A DNA stretch of 37,487 nucleotides, taken from Nostoc mirabile CHAB5784 (lineage in GTDB: Bacteria > Cyanobacteriota > Cyanobacteriia > Cyanobacteriales > Nostocaceae). The position numbers and the translations under genes are program-made. Under the pieces are notes generated by a model. The model was not told the DNA's origin, searched no databases, and saw only the letters and a list, made by a program, of their open reading frames with translations. Of this stretch, positions 15,241 to 24,344 are shown one piece after another. The DNA lies in NCBI RefSeq assembly GCF_020829645.1, contig NZ_JAIVFS010000082.1, positions 1 through 37,487 on the forward strand, written 5' to 3'. Every line of letters starts with the position of its first letter. Position 1 is the stretch's first letter.

Positions 15241-15727
15241 TTTATCCTCAACGATTCATTTGTTAACTTTAATGTAGCTGTTTATAACTAGACTTATTTC
15301 TGTCTCTGGGTACAAACCGTAGCCACTTCTTCTGGACGATTATCATAAAGGTATTTTTTTAGACAAATCCACCTTGAGAGGGTGACCAAAAACAAATATG
15401 TAAATAAATGTAAAGAACTTACAAAAAAATTATAATTCAAACAGAATCAATCGCTACAAATAAGCAATTAAAAAGTAAAAATTAGCTATACATAATTAAG
15501 AGCAGGTGGTAATTTGATTAAGATTCTCACCGAAGGATAATAAAAGTTATATCTTTCGCTGGATACACTTTTCAATCTTTAGAGAGATGCTTTAAATAGC
15601 CAAATTCCACGATTCTGAGCTAATGAGTTAGGTATTGCCATAGGTACAAACATACATAAATACTAAGAGTTGCTTCTCAAGAAAATCTTAGATTCCCCAA
15701 ATTTAAACCTTAGAAGAAGGAAATACA
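15241..15727. promoter_or_regulatory. Divergent promoter region between Hlip array and repeat protein
   Basis: About 490 AT-rich bases between the minus-strand Hlip array and the plus-strand repeat protein, so it must hold both promoters. A GTA-N7-TAC at 15410-15422 resembles an NtcA box but has the wrong spacing. A good ribosome site (AGAAGGA) lies just before ATG 15728. Confidence 0.4.
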
Positions 15728-18700
15728 ATGTTCCAAAGTACGGAAATCATGCTGGGACTCTACAAACCACTATTGTGGTTAGCACAGGTTCCAGTAGAAT
15801 CCTCAAACGTCACGCCAGCACAGGCATCGGTTCTCACTTCCGGGCCGCGCTTTTTTGTGGCTTTAATCTCCGGCGTGATTTTAGCCTTTGCTTTCCAATT
15901 AGTTCTAACTAATCTTTCCCTTGCAGCCGGTATTTCCTACCTGGGGCACTCATCTGACTCAGATTCAGATAGTGGGGAAGCCGGAAGTTTGGGCGGTAAC
16001 ATTCGCAAAATTGGCACAGCAGTAGGGATTTGGACATTAGTCACTGTGACGATCGCCTTATTAATCGCTTCTTTTCTCGCGGTTAAATTGAGCCAGGAAA
16101 TCTTTAGCCCAGGATTGGGGGCGATTCTCGGTTTGGTGATTTGGGGTGCTTACTTTTTGCTCCTCGTCTGGGTAAGTTCCACCACCGTGGGTTCCTTAAT
16201 TGGCTCAGTTGTCAATACGGCAACTTCCGGTTTTCAGGCGATTATGGGCACAGCCACGGCTGCACTGGGTGCAAAGGCTGTCAATAACCAAGTTGTAGCG
16301 ACAGCTGAAGCCGCCGCAGCTGCTGTCCGCCGGGAACTAGGAAGCGCCATCGACCCTGGAAGTATCCGGGAGAATATAGAAGATTACTTAGACAGGCTGC
16401 GTCCTCCAGAGCTAGATTTGTCAAAGATTCGGAGTGACTTTGAGAATTTACTCAACGATCCGCAATTAAAAGCGATCGCGGGGACTCCAGATATTCGCAA
16501 CATCGACCGCCAGAAGTTTATCGAGTTAGTCAGCAGCCGCACCGACCTTTCCAAAAAAGACGTTACCCGCATTGCTGATACCTTATATAAAGTTTGGCAG
16601 CAAGTGGTAAGTCAGCAACCACCCACCGAAGATCGGCTGGGTGAGTTAATGGATTATCTGAAATCACTTCCAGCAGGACAAAACAAGACAGATGAACTCA
16701 ATGCCAAACTGGATCGATTAGTAGCAGAAACGCGTAGCTCTAAAGAAGCTGACCAAAAGGCAACCCCTGGGCCAATTCAAAGTACACTCCAGCAAGGACT
16801 ATCTGCCTTAACTGGTATTGTGTTGGGACGCACAGATTTGCCTGATTTGGATGTGGAAAAAATCTTGCGTAGTCTCACCACCGCCAAAGATAAAGTCACT
16901 CAACAAGCAGATAAGCTAGGTTTGCCAACACCATCACAACCCTATAGCCCAATTCGGGCTGATGTCGAAAATTACCTGCACAACACTTATGCTTGGCAAC
17001 TAAGTCCAGAAAGAATCGCCCAGGAATTTCGTGATGTCCTCTACGACCCAGCAGCTGACTCTGGAATCGTCCGCAGGGAACTAGAACGACTATCCCGCAA
17101 CGATTTCGCTAATATCTTGCAACAACGCGGACTCCTTACCCAAGCCCAAATTCAGCGCATTGCAGATCAGTTAGAAGCTGTCCGCAAAGATGTGCTAGTG
17201 ATAGTTAGAGGGATTGAAGAAAGAGAGATAGTCCAAGACTTGCAACGGGCAGTGGAAAGTTATCTGCTGGTTACTCCGAAAGCCGATTTGACTTCCGAAG
17301 GCATTGAGCAGAATTTCAAACCACTGGTGCAAGACCCAGATGCAGATTATGAAACTCTGACATTGCGACTAGCCCACCTCGATCGTCAGGAAATACGGGC
17401 GATATTGCTGCAACGTAATGATGTGCAGCTATATGAAGTAGACAGCATTGTTGACGAGTTGGAAAAACAACGCGATCGCGTCTTGGTAGAATCCAAAGGA
17501 TTGGCAGAACAGGCGCAATATCAAGCAGAAACCCTGTGGCTGAGTGTAGAATCATATCTGCGTAATACAGGGAAATCAGAACTGAATCCTGATGCCATCC
17601 GCGCAGAATTCAAAAGATTACTAGAAGATCCCCAAGCTGGAATTAGCTCAATTCGGGCGCGGTTGTCTCGCTTTGACCGCGATACCTTGGTGCAATTGTT
17701 GAGTCAACGGCAAGATTTGAGTGAAGATCAAGTTAATCAAATCATCAATTCTGCTGAAGAGTCGTGGCATAGTATTCGCCAGACACCCCAAGCTGTAGTG
17801 GATAAAGCCAAAGAGCAATACGACTCTGTTACTACCACGATCGCAGATTATCTGCGGAATACTGGTAAACAAGAATTGAACCCAGAAGGTATTCAGCGAG
17901 ATTTTACCAGATTGTTTGAAAATCCCCAAGAGGGAGCCGTAGCACTGCGCCGTCGGTTGTCGCAGGTAGACCGGGATACACTGGTGAAGTTACTCAGTCA
18001 ACGTAAAGATTTGAGTGAAGAACAAGTCAATGAAATCATTGATTCCACGCAAACTTCGATTCGCAACTTTGTGCGTGCGCCTCGTCGTTTAGCTACCCGC
18101 ACACAACAAAGAGCGGAAACATTCAAAAATTATCTCGAAGAGTATCTGCGCCAAACTGGTAAGGAAGAACTTAATCCTGAAGGTATTAAACGTGACTTAC
18201 AACTACTGTTGCACGATCCGCGAGTTGGGGTAGAAACTTTTAGCGATCGCCTTTCCCATTTTGACCGTTCTACCATCATCGCCCTACTGAAAATTCGGGA
18301 AGATATTTCCGATGAAGAAGCGGCGCGGATTGCCGATAACATTGTATCCGTAAGGGATCAATTTGTAGAACAAGTGCGGAATATCCAACGAGGCATTCAA
18401 GATGCGATTGATGGGGTTTTTGCGCGGATTCGTAACTATCTAAACTCCTTGGATCGCCCGGAACTTAACTATGATAGTATCAAGCGCGATGTCCGCACAT
18501 TTTTTGACGATCCCCAGGCGGGGTTTGATGCCCTGCGCGATCGCCTATCTTCTTTTGACCGTGATACCCTGGTGGCAATAATGAGTTCTCGTGAGGACAT
18601 CTCTGAGGAAGATGCCAACCGGATCATTGACCAAATTGAACGCGCACGCAACACAGTATTGCAACGTGCAGAACGCATACAGCATGAAGCCCAACGCCGC

Positions 18701-18847
18701 CTAGAACAGGTGAAGAATCAAGCACAGCGACAAGCAGAAGAAACCCGCAAAGCCGCAGCTTCAGCAGCTTGGTGGCTGTTTGCCACAGCAACCGTCTCCG
18801 CAGTTTTCTCTGCATTAGGAGGAGTGATTGCTGTAGCTACCCAATAA
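15728..18847 (+). CDS. Large membrane protein with seven ~97-residue repeats, unknown function
   Basis: 1039 residues. Three hydrophobic segments (about 40-72, 96-120, 127-152) and an Ala-rich helix precede seven repeats starting near 213, 408, 504, 602, 701, 798 and 896; one more helix (1013-1037) ends the protein. Repeats 4-7 share YLRNTGKxELNPExI, a xxLLxDPQxG turn, then FDRDTLVxLLSQRxDLSE and a helix with VNxII. Repeat 1 is separated from repeat 2 by a degenerate region of 110 residues. Between repeats are long charged amphipathic helices. I do not recognise a named family. The shape suggests a membrane-anchored helical rod or scaffold. It starts after AGAAGGA and ends at a strong terminator; the Hlip genes are divergent. 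Confidence 0.93.
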   Translation: MFQSTEIMLGLYKPLLWLAQVPVESSNVTPAQASVLTSGPRFFVALISGVILAFAFQLVLTNLSLAAGISYLGHSSDSDSDSGEAGSLGGNIRKIGTAVGIWTLVTVTIALLIASFLAVKLSQEIFSPGLGAILGLVIWGAYFLLLVWVSSTTVGSLIGSVVNTATSGFQAIMGTATAALGAKAVNNQVVATAEAAAAAVRRELGSAIDPGSIRENIEDYLDRLRPPELDLSKIRSDFENLLNDPQLKAIAGTPDIRNIDRQKFIELVSSRTDLSKKDVTRIADTLYKVWQQVVSQQPPTEDRLGELMDYLKSLPAGQNKTDELNAKLDRLVAETRSSKEADQKATPGPIQSTLQQGLSALTGIVLGRTDLPDLDVEKILRSLTTAKDKVTQQADKLGLPTPSQPYSPIRADVENYLHNTYAWQLSPERIAQEFRDVLYDPAADSGIVRRELERLSRNDFANILQQRGLLTQAQIQRIADQLEAVRKDVLVIVRGIEEREIVQDLQRAVESYLLVTPKADLTSEGIEQNFKPLVQDPDADYETLTLRLAHLDRQEIRAILLQRNDVQLYEVDSIVDELEKQRDRVLVESKGLAEQAQYQAETLWLSVESYLRNTGKSELNPDAIRAEFKRLLEDPQAGISSIRARLSRFDRDTLVQLLSQRQDLSEDQVNQIINSAEESWHSIRQTPQAVVDKAKEQYDSVTTTIADYLRNTGKQELNPEGIQRDFTRLFENPQEGAVALRRRLSQVDRDTLVKLLSQRKDLSEEQVNEIIDSTQTSIRNFVRAPRRLATRTQQRAETFKNYLEEYLRQTGKEELNPEGIKRDLQLLLHDPRVGVETFSDRLSHFDRSTIIALLKIREDISDEEAARIADNIVSVRDQFVEQVRNIQRGIQDAIDGVFARIRNYLNSLDRPELNYDSIKRDVRTFFDDPQAGFDALRDRLSSFDRDTLVAIMSSREDISEEDANRIIDQIERARNTVLQRAERIQHEAQRRLEQVKNQAQRQAEETRKAAASAAWWLFATATVSAVFSALGGVIAVATQ

Positions 18848-18874
18848 ATTGATAAGTTTTCTCCGCTAACTTTT

Positions 18875-18901
18875 AAGCCTCCCGCGATGGGAGGCTTTTT
18901 T
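18875..18901 (+). terminator. Intrinsic terminator of the repeat protein
   Basis: AAGCCTCCC and GGGAGGCTT form a 9-bp stem with a 5-base loop, followed by T6. It lies 28 bases after the stop codon. Confidence 0.92.
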
Positions 18902-19045
18902 GTAGATATTTGAATTCGTAGATTCTAGAGATTAGCCCTAGTGCGTGTTTTCAAACCTTTCTTGAAGCACCTGAGTCTTTGGAGATTCCCTCAACCCCCC
19001 GATAAATTGGCTTGCTCTTAGAGTTTCTTTTCCCCCCTTTTTAAG

Positions 19046-19387
19046 GCTCATACGTGTCAACTTAACCTAAAAGCTATGTCCCGCAAGGAACTGAAGTTCC
19101 TTGCTAATAGCGGAAGTCTTCTGTTGATGACTAAATATAGCTAAAAATCTTGGCGTTGCATATTTGCGGGATGATTTTGCTAGTTTTGTGGGATGGGCAT
19201 CTTGCCCGTCCCTTGTATTTCAGGGCGGGCGAGACGCCCACCCTACAAGAATCATCCCTTGATTCAGCAACGCCAAAATCTTTAGTCTACTTCAGTAGAC
19301 TTTAGCTAAAAGCCAAAGAACTTTAGTTCAAGGCGGGTGAGGCAGCTAACAGTTAAGCTATTTTTAGCTTAAGTTGACACCAATGAG
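19046..19387. mobile_element. 342-bp nested palindromic element
   Basis: The ends GCTCATACGTGTCAACTTAA and TTAAGTTGACACCAATGAGC are inverted repeats of 20 bases with two mismatches. Inside are further arms: TTGGCGTTGC/GCAACGCCAA and GGGATGATT/AATCATCCC, around a central palindrome at 19187-19245 (GGGATGGGCATCTTGCCCG against its mirror). AAGGAACT/AGTTCCTT and AGTCTACT/AGTAGACT stem-loops flank these. No open frame and no clear target duplication were found. Confidence 0.65.
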
Positions 19388-19501
19388 CAATGCTGTGCCC
19401 CTACGACAGATGTGGTTCAAATACATGAAAACTGCTGTAATTTAACTTAGATTATTTTGAGATTTCCGGTAACAAATCAATTCATAAGTTCATTACAACA
19501 A

Positions 19502-19730
19502 TTGCTGCAATTGCTTAAACGTTTCTTATACATGGAAGAGTAATTGTTGCAAAGCATTAAGCGTTTGTTGCAACTGATTATACATTTGCAAGAAATACTT
19601 AAGCCTTTCTTATATATGGAAGAGCATTTGTTGCAAAGTATTAAGCGTTTGCTGCAACTGATTATACATTTGCAAGAAATACTTAAGCCTTTCTTATATA
19701 TGGAAGAGCATTTGTTGCAAACGTTTAAAT
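19502..19730. repeat. 84-bp direct tandem repeat made of two ~42-bp halves
   Basis: TTGCAAA-type anchors occur at 19547, 19631 and 19715, exactly 84 bases apart, with a truncated older unit from about 19502. Each unit holds two related halves (TTGCAAAGTATTAAGCGTTT and TTGCAAGAAATACTTAAGCC). One frame (19544-19747) is open and would give LLQSIKRLLQLIIHLQEILK repeats, but it has no ribosome site, so I treat it as a minisatellite. Confidence 0.75.
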
Positions 19731-20041
19731 TTGGACAGATAAAATAGAGTGGATTACGGCTTTAACCTAACGCATCGTGCTATCTAGTGAAGCGTTAGCG
19801 AGTCCGCGTACTCTTACAGAGAAGCAAGCTACGCGCAGCGTCTCGTAGAGAGCGTCTTAATTCTGATCGGAGGCGGAGCGTCTCCGGCTCCGCTCCTGAA
19901 TTCTGACTTCTGAATTCTTCTTCAAGATAATTTCCAGTAAAAATATACGTTAGCTAGAGAATAAATTTTGTTTGGGCTGTTTACGATTTTTACCAGGTAG
20001 TTGTTAAAGTCAATGAAAAGACGGAAAGTTGGGAAATACAG

Positions 20042-20920
20042 GTGGATTGTGAGAACGCCCAAATTATTTGTCCTTGTGTTGATGCTATCCTACATAACGG
20101 TTTGGGTCTGGCGCTACAGGAAAAAGGCAAGTTAGAAGAGGCCATTGCAGAGTACAAACGCTCTATTGCCTTAGATCCAAAGTATGTCCTTGCTCAAAAC
20201 AACCTGGATGAGGCTGAACGCTTGTTGGCGTTGCAGCCGAAGACTCAGCTTGTAGTTAAAGAAAAGTTGCCCACTCCAGCTGAGAAATCATCGTTGCTAA
20301 AGCGGTCTGTAGTCAAAGTGGTGGCTCAAATCCGGGAGGGGAATAGCATCGGTACAGGATGGGTGGTGAAACGGGAAAGCGATCGCGTCTGGATTGTGAC
20401 TAATCGCCATGTCGTGACAGGTAGTGAAGGTATCCGAGAACCCAGCAAAGAAATTGTAGTTGAATTTTACAGTGAGAATGACAATAAAAGCCGATTGCGG
20501 CATTCTGCCAAAATTTTTCAAATTACGCCAAACAGCGAGAACCTCGACTTGGCACTTCTAGAAGTGGCAAATGTTCCTGATGATATTAAACCTTTGCCGA
20601 TATCTTCCACAGACGTTTCTCACAACGACAAAGTGAGAGTCATCGGACATCCCAGCGGCGGCGGTACTGATTGGAGTCTCGAGGGTGGCGAGATTAGCAA
20701 TATAATCAGCCAGGAAAAATTATTGCAGCTATCCGATGTTAGCCTATCCCTTGGCAACTCTGGTGGCCCAGTGTTAAACGAGCAGGATCGAGTTGTGGGT
20801 GTTTTAACTTATATAAACACTTCTAATGAGTCCGCTGAAAAGTTGACTACAGGTGGTTTTGGATTGGCTTACCAAATTGAGTTCGTAAAAACCAGACTGC
20901 GTGACTGGGGAATCTCCTAA
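20042..20920 (+). CDS. TPR plus trypsin-like serine protease, probably with damaged 5' end
   Basis: The open frame starts at GTG 20042 (292 residues). Residues 18-65 form one TPR unit (HNGLGLALQEKGKLEEAIAE...). Residues 85-290 are a trypsin/DegP-like protease with His123 (TNRHVV), Asp169 (LDLALL) and Ser240 (GNSGGP), so the triad is intact; there is no PDZ domain. The first 17 residues (MDCENAQIICPCVDAIL) look unnatural. A different frame from ATG 20013 encodes MKRRKVGKYRW then LFVLVLMLSYITVWVW, a convincing signal anchor, but stops after 40 codons. A frameshift between anchor and TPR is likely. Followed by a lipoprotein gene on the same strand. Confidence 0.8.
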   Translation: MDCENAQIICPCVDAILHNGLGLALQEKGKLEEAIAEYKRSIALDPKYVLAQNNLDEAERLLALQPKTQLVVKEKLPTPAEKSSLLKRSVVKVVAQIREGNSIGTGWVVKRESDRVWIVTNRHVVTGSEGIREPSKEIVVEFYSENDNKSRLRHSAKIFQITPNSENLDLALLEVANVPDDIKPLPISSTDVSHNDKVRVIGHPSGGGTDWSLEGGEISNIISQEKLLQLSDVSLSLGNSGGPVLNEQDRVVGVLTYINTSNESAEKLTTGGFGLAYQIEFVKTRLRDWGIS

Positions 20921-20956
20921 ACTAACTAAGCTGTCGCGCATTCAATTTGCACAACT

Positions 20957-20982
20957 AGGGCGGACAAGATGTCCACCCCACA
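20957..20982. repeat. Inverted partial copy of the GTGGGATGGGCATC element
   Basis: AGGGCGGACAAGATGTCCAC followed by CCCACA is the reverse complement of the TGTGGG...CATCTTG...CCGCCCT pattern seen at 19187 and 6811. It sits in the spacer between the protease and lipoprotein genes. Confidence 0.55.
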
Positions 20983-21027
20983 AGAGATTTATTTTTTGGA
21001 GGATGCAAATTAAAGGATTTTTAGCTT

Positions 21028-21765
21028 ATGATCTACAGAATCTTTTTTATATCTACCCTATTTATTAGCAGTCTACTGCTGACCCAGTGTTCTCAGCCTC
21101 CCGCGTCCTCTCAGGCGTGTGACCCTGGAGATCCTAAGAATACTACTTATATGTGGCGAGATAAAAACCGCTGCGAAGGTATTAGCAAAAATATTCCTGC
21201 AAGTGGGGGGATACGGCTCATCTCTCTAACTACCCGCGCCATTACTAGCTTTGATGAGAAATTGCAACTGCAAATTCCCAAGTTCAACAATAGTAACCCT
21301 GATATGAGTGTGCGTTCATTGGCTAAACGATATCAACTAGATAACATATTATTCAAACGCGAAGCATCTGCATTCACTTTTAGCTGGTCTACTTATGTTT
21401 TGAAAAAGGAGAATATCACCCCTGAAAGTTTACGCGCCCTAGCTTCTTTTCTCGAAGGTTCCCAAGCCGTATTTGTACCTGTAAGTCTTGGTAAATCTTC
21501 TGGTGAATACGAGTTTGTTCTCTACTCCAACAGTGCTGTCGAAATTTCCACTTTTCAAATTCGCCGTAATGGTAAGTCTGTCTACACCAGTCCCAGCAGA
21601 ACTTCTCAAGGTGGTGAAATTATTTTTAAGTGGAAGCCAGACAAAGCACCCAAAGGTCGTTATGAACTCAAGTATGTAGCTGAATTACAGCAATTTGGTA
21701 AATCTCCAGAAAAACCGGGAGAAAAACTCATTTTGTTTGAACATAACCCTGCTTGGCTACAGTAG
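21028..21765 (+). CDS. Putative lipoprotein, unknown function
   Basis: 245 residues. An N-terminal hydrophobic signal (FFISTLFISSLLLTQCS) ends at Cys21; LTQC is a slightly unusual lipobox because Gln precedes Cys. The mature part has two further Cys (CDPGDP and NRCEG) near its start and then a mixed region without known motifs. The C-terminal 100 residues read like a beta-sandwich (SGEYEFVLYSNSAVEISTFQ, GGEIIFKWKPDKAPKGRYEL). I do not recognise the family. It lies between the protease and the membrane protein on the same strand and may form an operon with them. Confidence 0.75.
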   Translation: MIYRIFFISTLFISSLLLTQCSQPPASSQACDPGDPKNTTYMWRDKNRCEGISKNIPASGGIRLISLTTRAITSFDEKLQLQIPKFNNSNPDMSVRSLAKRYQLDNILFKREASAFTFSWSTYVLKKENITPESLRALASFLEGSQAVFVPVSLGKSSGEYEFVLYSNSAVEISTFQIRRNGKSVYTSPSRTSQGGEIIFKWKPDKAPKGRYELKYVAELQQFGKSPEKPGEKLILFEHNPAWLQ

Positions 21766-21803
21766 TATGGGCAAGAAACAGTAAAAGTTTTTTATTTAAT
21801 TTG

Positions 21804-23122
21804 ATGAGCAGACCACCACGGAGAAAAAAGTGGCTAGAGTTACCAAGATCCATCATCCGCTTGTTTGAGCATACGTGGTATATCTTCATTAATAATAGAC
21901 TAAAGCCATTTATGAAGTACTTAAAAGAAAAAAAACAGGCTTGGTGTGTCCTCCTGTTGATATTGATTCTCATTGGAATTGTTGTTGCAGGTATCTGGCC
22001 CAGTGATAATAATTTTGAGGGTAGTTTAGTTGTCAAAGAAATTGGTTTTACCTATAACGGTCAAGAGCCGAATAAACTCTTTATTAATAACATTAATGGT
22101 ATCAAAAGACTGCTGGGAGATGGTCGCCAAACTCTGATATTAACAGGAAAATTTTCTAGTTCATCACACCCAGAACTAAATCAAAAATTAACTCAACGAA
22201 ATACTCTAAAAATTGAATTACCCTATGACAGTAGCCAGTGGATGATTGCTCCTACTGACTCAAAACTAGAAAGTAAGTTAAACTGACTGAACTGCGACTA
22301 CAACCTCAAACAACTATTGATTCACTCAGCTACAATCCTTATAATCAGCGCCTAACTCTTTCGCTTTTACCAGCAGTTGCAACAGGCAAACCAGAAAAGC
22401 CTAATTTCATTCTTGACTTAGGTGAACAGCCACTTAAAATTAGTTTGAATAGCTACAAATTACCGGAATTAGATTTACAAAATAGTTCAGATAGTTCTAA
22501 TCCAATTGAATTAATTTTTCAGCCTAATAACCCTGAAGTTAGGTTATCCATTAATACTAATACACGCTTATCAATAGACTTACCCGATCCCAGCAAAGTA
22601 GATTATGAGGAATGGCTACGGGGAGATTTGGCAGTTAAAAATATGCAATTACAGGAGTTAGATAGGACTGGAATTAATGCTAATGATGATTTAGAAAAAT
22701 CTACCATTATTAAAGGCAATATCCGCATGAGAGAACAAGAATTGAAAATTGAATCTAATCAGTTCCTCATGACGGGAGAACCAGGAATTGAACGCTTGCG
22801 ACACTTGGCGATTATCCCACCTAAAACAACCCCAGAAGTAGAATTACGCATCAATGGTGAAAGTGTAGAAATATCTGAACCTGTTGAGGGAATAGAAGCC
22901 CGTATTGCAGGTAAAGCCAAACGCATTCAGGTGGGAATAGACCCCCGTTTACCTGTTAATAGCCTCCAGTCAAACTTACTAGCTAGTTGGGGACTTGCCA
23001 ACGATTTGATAATTTCCATTATTTCATTTGTAATTGGGGTGATTGTTTCACTTTTAACTTGGCTAGTTAATGACTTTCTATCTTGGTTAAAACCTAACTC
23101 TACATCATCCCCTAACCCATAA
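21804..23122 (+). pseudogene. Two-anchor membrane protein split by a -1 frameshift at 22277-22286
   Basis: The first frame runs from ATG 21804 (MSRPPRRKKW, helix WCVLLLILILIGIVVAGIW) to TGA 22284-22286. A second frame is open from 22277 to TAA 23122 and continues the same kind of sequence (LTELRLQPQTTIDSLSYN), ending with a helix (LIISIISFVIGVIVSLLTWL) and a short tail. Joined, they give about 438 residues: N-terminal anchor, a long beta-rich middle and a C-terminal anchor. The junction is G-TTA-AAC directly followed by TGA, a slippery-type heptamer, so it may be programmed frameshifting, a mutation, or a sequencing error. An in-frame TTG at 21753 is a less likely start. Family not recognised. 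Confidence 0.7.
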
Positions 23123-23178
23123 AATTCACTCACGGTTGCTAAAAATCATGGCAGATATAGCGATCGCCCTAACCTTTG

Positions 23179-23203
23179 AGCCTCCCATACCGGGAGGCTT
23201 TTC
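23179..23203 (+). terminator. Intrinsic terminator after the membrane protein
   Basis: AGCCTCCC and GGGAGGCT form an 8-bp stem with a 5-base loop and a following T4. It is almost the same hairpin as at 18875, which suggests a shared terminator module. Confidence 0.8.
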
Positions 23204-23234
23204 TAAGTAGTTGTGCAAAATTAAATATACATTT

Positions 23235-23308
23235 GTCATTGCGAGTGGAGCGAAGCGAAACGAAGCAATCGCAAGGGCTTTGGATTGCTTCACTTCGTTC
23301 GCAATGAC
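23235..23308. repeat. REP-like palindrome GTCATTGCGAG...GCAATGAC
   Basis: GTCATTGCGAGTGGAGCGAA and, 40 bases later, ATTGCTTCACTTCGTTCGCA then ATGAC form a long imperfect hairpin. A broken relative with the same GTCATTGCGAGTG opening lies at 37182. It sits between convergent genes. Confidence 0.75.
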
Positions 23309-23345
23309 ATAAATAATTTTGCGTAACCACTTATGTTCCGCAGAC

Positions 23346-24176
23346 TTACACGCCATTTTCCTTAAACCATGCCAAAAGGCGTTTCCAACCGTCCTTAGCA
23401 TCTTTCTCGCGGTAGGAGGGGCGATAATCGGCAAAAAAAGCGTGGGGTGCATCGGCGTAGACGATGATTTCAGATTTGCTGCTGCTTTGCTTTAAGCGAT
23501 CGCGCATCTGCTCTACTGTATCAAGGGGAATACCTGTATCCTTCCCACCATAGAGTCCGAGAACGGGGACTGTCAGTTTTGATGCAATATCGATGGGATA
23601 CTTGGGCTGAAGTTCGGTAGCATCGCCCACGAGTCGGCCGTACCAAGCTACACCTGCCTTCACCTTGGGATTGTGTGCTGCATATAACCAGGTAATGCGA
23701 CCACCCCAGCAGAAGCCTGTAATCCCCAATTTATCGGCATTACCTTTAGCTGATTTCACAGCCCAGTTTACCGTGGCATCAAGATCGGATAAAACTTGGG
23801 CATCTGGCACTTTGGCGACAATTGGGCGAATTTCGTCTATACTGCTTAACTTAGTGACATCGCCTTGACGGATGAATAATTCCGGTGCGATCGCTAAATA
23901 CCCCAACTTGGCAAAGCGACGGGTGATATCCTGAATATGCTCATGTACTCCAAAGATTTCCTGAATTACCAGAATAATTGGGAAATTTTTACCAGTCGCA
24001 GGTGCTGCTCTATAGGCAGGAATTTCACCATCTTTAACAGGAATTTTCACCGCACCAGCTACCAACCCCTTAGCATCGGTGCTGATGACTTCGGCAGAAA
24101 TGGGTTGTACTGCGAGGGCAAAACCCGTCGCCACGGTGGCTGTTGCGATAAATTTGCGGCGTGTTATTTCTTTCAT
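23346..24176 (-). CDS. Dienelactone hydrolase family protein, exported
   Basis: 276 residues. The N-terminus is a twin-arginine signal (MKEITRRKFIATATVATGFA, cleavage near AEV at 28-30). The alpha/beta-hydrolase core has the dienelactone hydrolase nucleophile elbow GFCWGGR with Cys, the acid in YGGKDTGIP and the His in DAPHAFFADYRP. Related enzymes open lactones; the natural substrate of periplasmic cyanobacterial forms is unknown. It is convergent with the membrane protein and separated from it by the REP-like palindrome. Confidence 0.92.
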   Translation of the reverse strand: MKEITRRKFIATATVATGFALAVQPISAEVISTDAKGLVAGAVKIPVKDGEIPAYRAAPATGKNFPIILVIQEIFGVHEHIQDITRRFAKLGYLAIAPELFIRQGDVTKLSSIDEIRPIVAKVPDAQVLSDLDATVNWAVKSAKGNADKLGITGFCWGGRITWLYAAHNPKVKAGVAWYGRLVGDATELQPKYPIDIASKLTVPVLGLYGGKDTGIPLDTVEQMRDRLKQSSSKSEIIVYADAPHAFFADYRPSYREKDAKDGWKRLLAWFKENGV

Positions 24177-24344
24177 TATCTCTACCTTACAATTGGCGAA
24201 AACTTTTATTCTTTGTTACAGGTACAGTACTACGACAACAAATACTACAATTTATGAATCAGTTTACCGTAATATTGGCTTTCTTTGCTATCTCAGTTTT
24301 CGCCTGTATAGAAATAGCGATCGCTATCAAAACATAAGCATTAA

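Larger units (their letters stand above)
18902..20012. other. 1.1-kb gene-free, repeat-filled region
   Basis: It contains a 342-bp nested palindrome (19046-19387), an 84-bp tandem repeat (about 19502-19730) and a small dispersed repeat (19828-19850) within GC-richer hairpin DNA at 19780-19900. I see no gene or RNA that I can name. Confidence 0.6.

Noticed and set aside
15410..15422. NtcA-like box GTAAAGAACTTAC
   Set aside because: The spacer is 7 bases, while NtcA boxes need GTA-N8-TAC; chance match in AT-rich DNA.
19544..19747. 67-codon frame in the 84-bp repeats
   Set aside because: It starts with TTG and has no ribosome site; the open frame follows from the repeat itself. Kept only as a repeat.
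23126..23452. 108-codon minus-strand frame
   Set aside because: It overlaps the end of the dienelactone hydrolase gene, the REP-like palindrome and a terminator.
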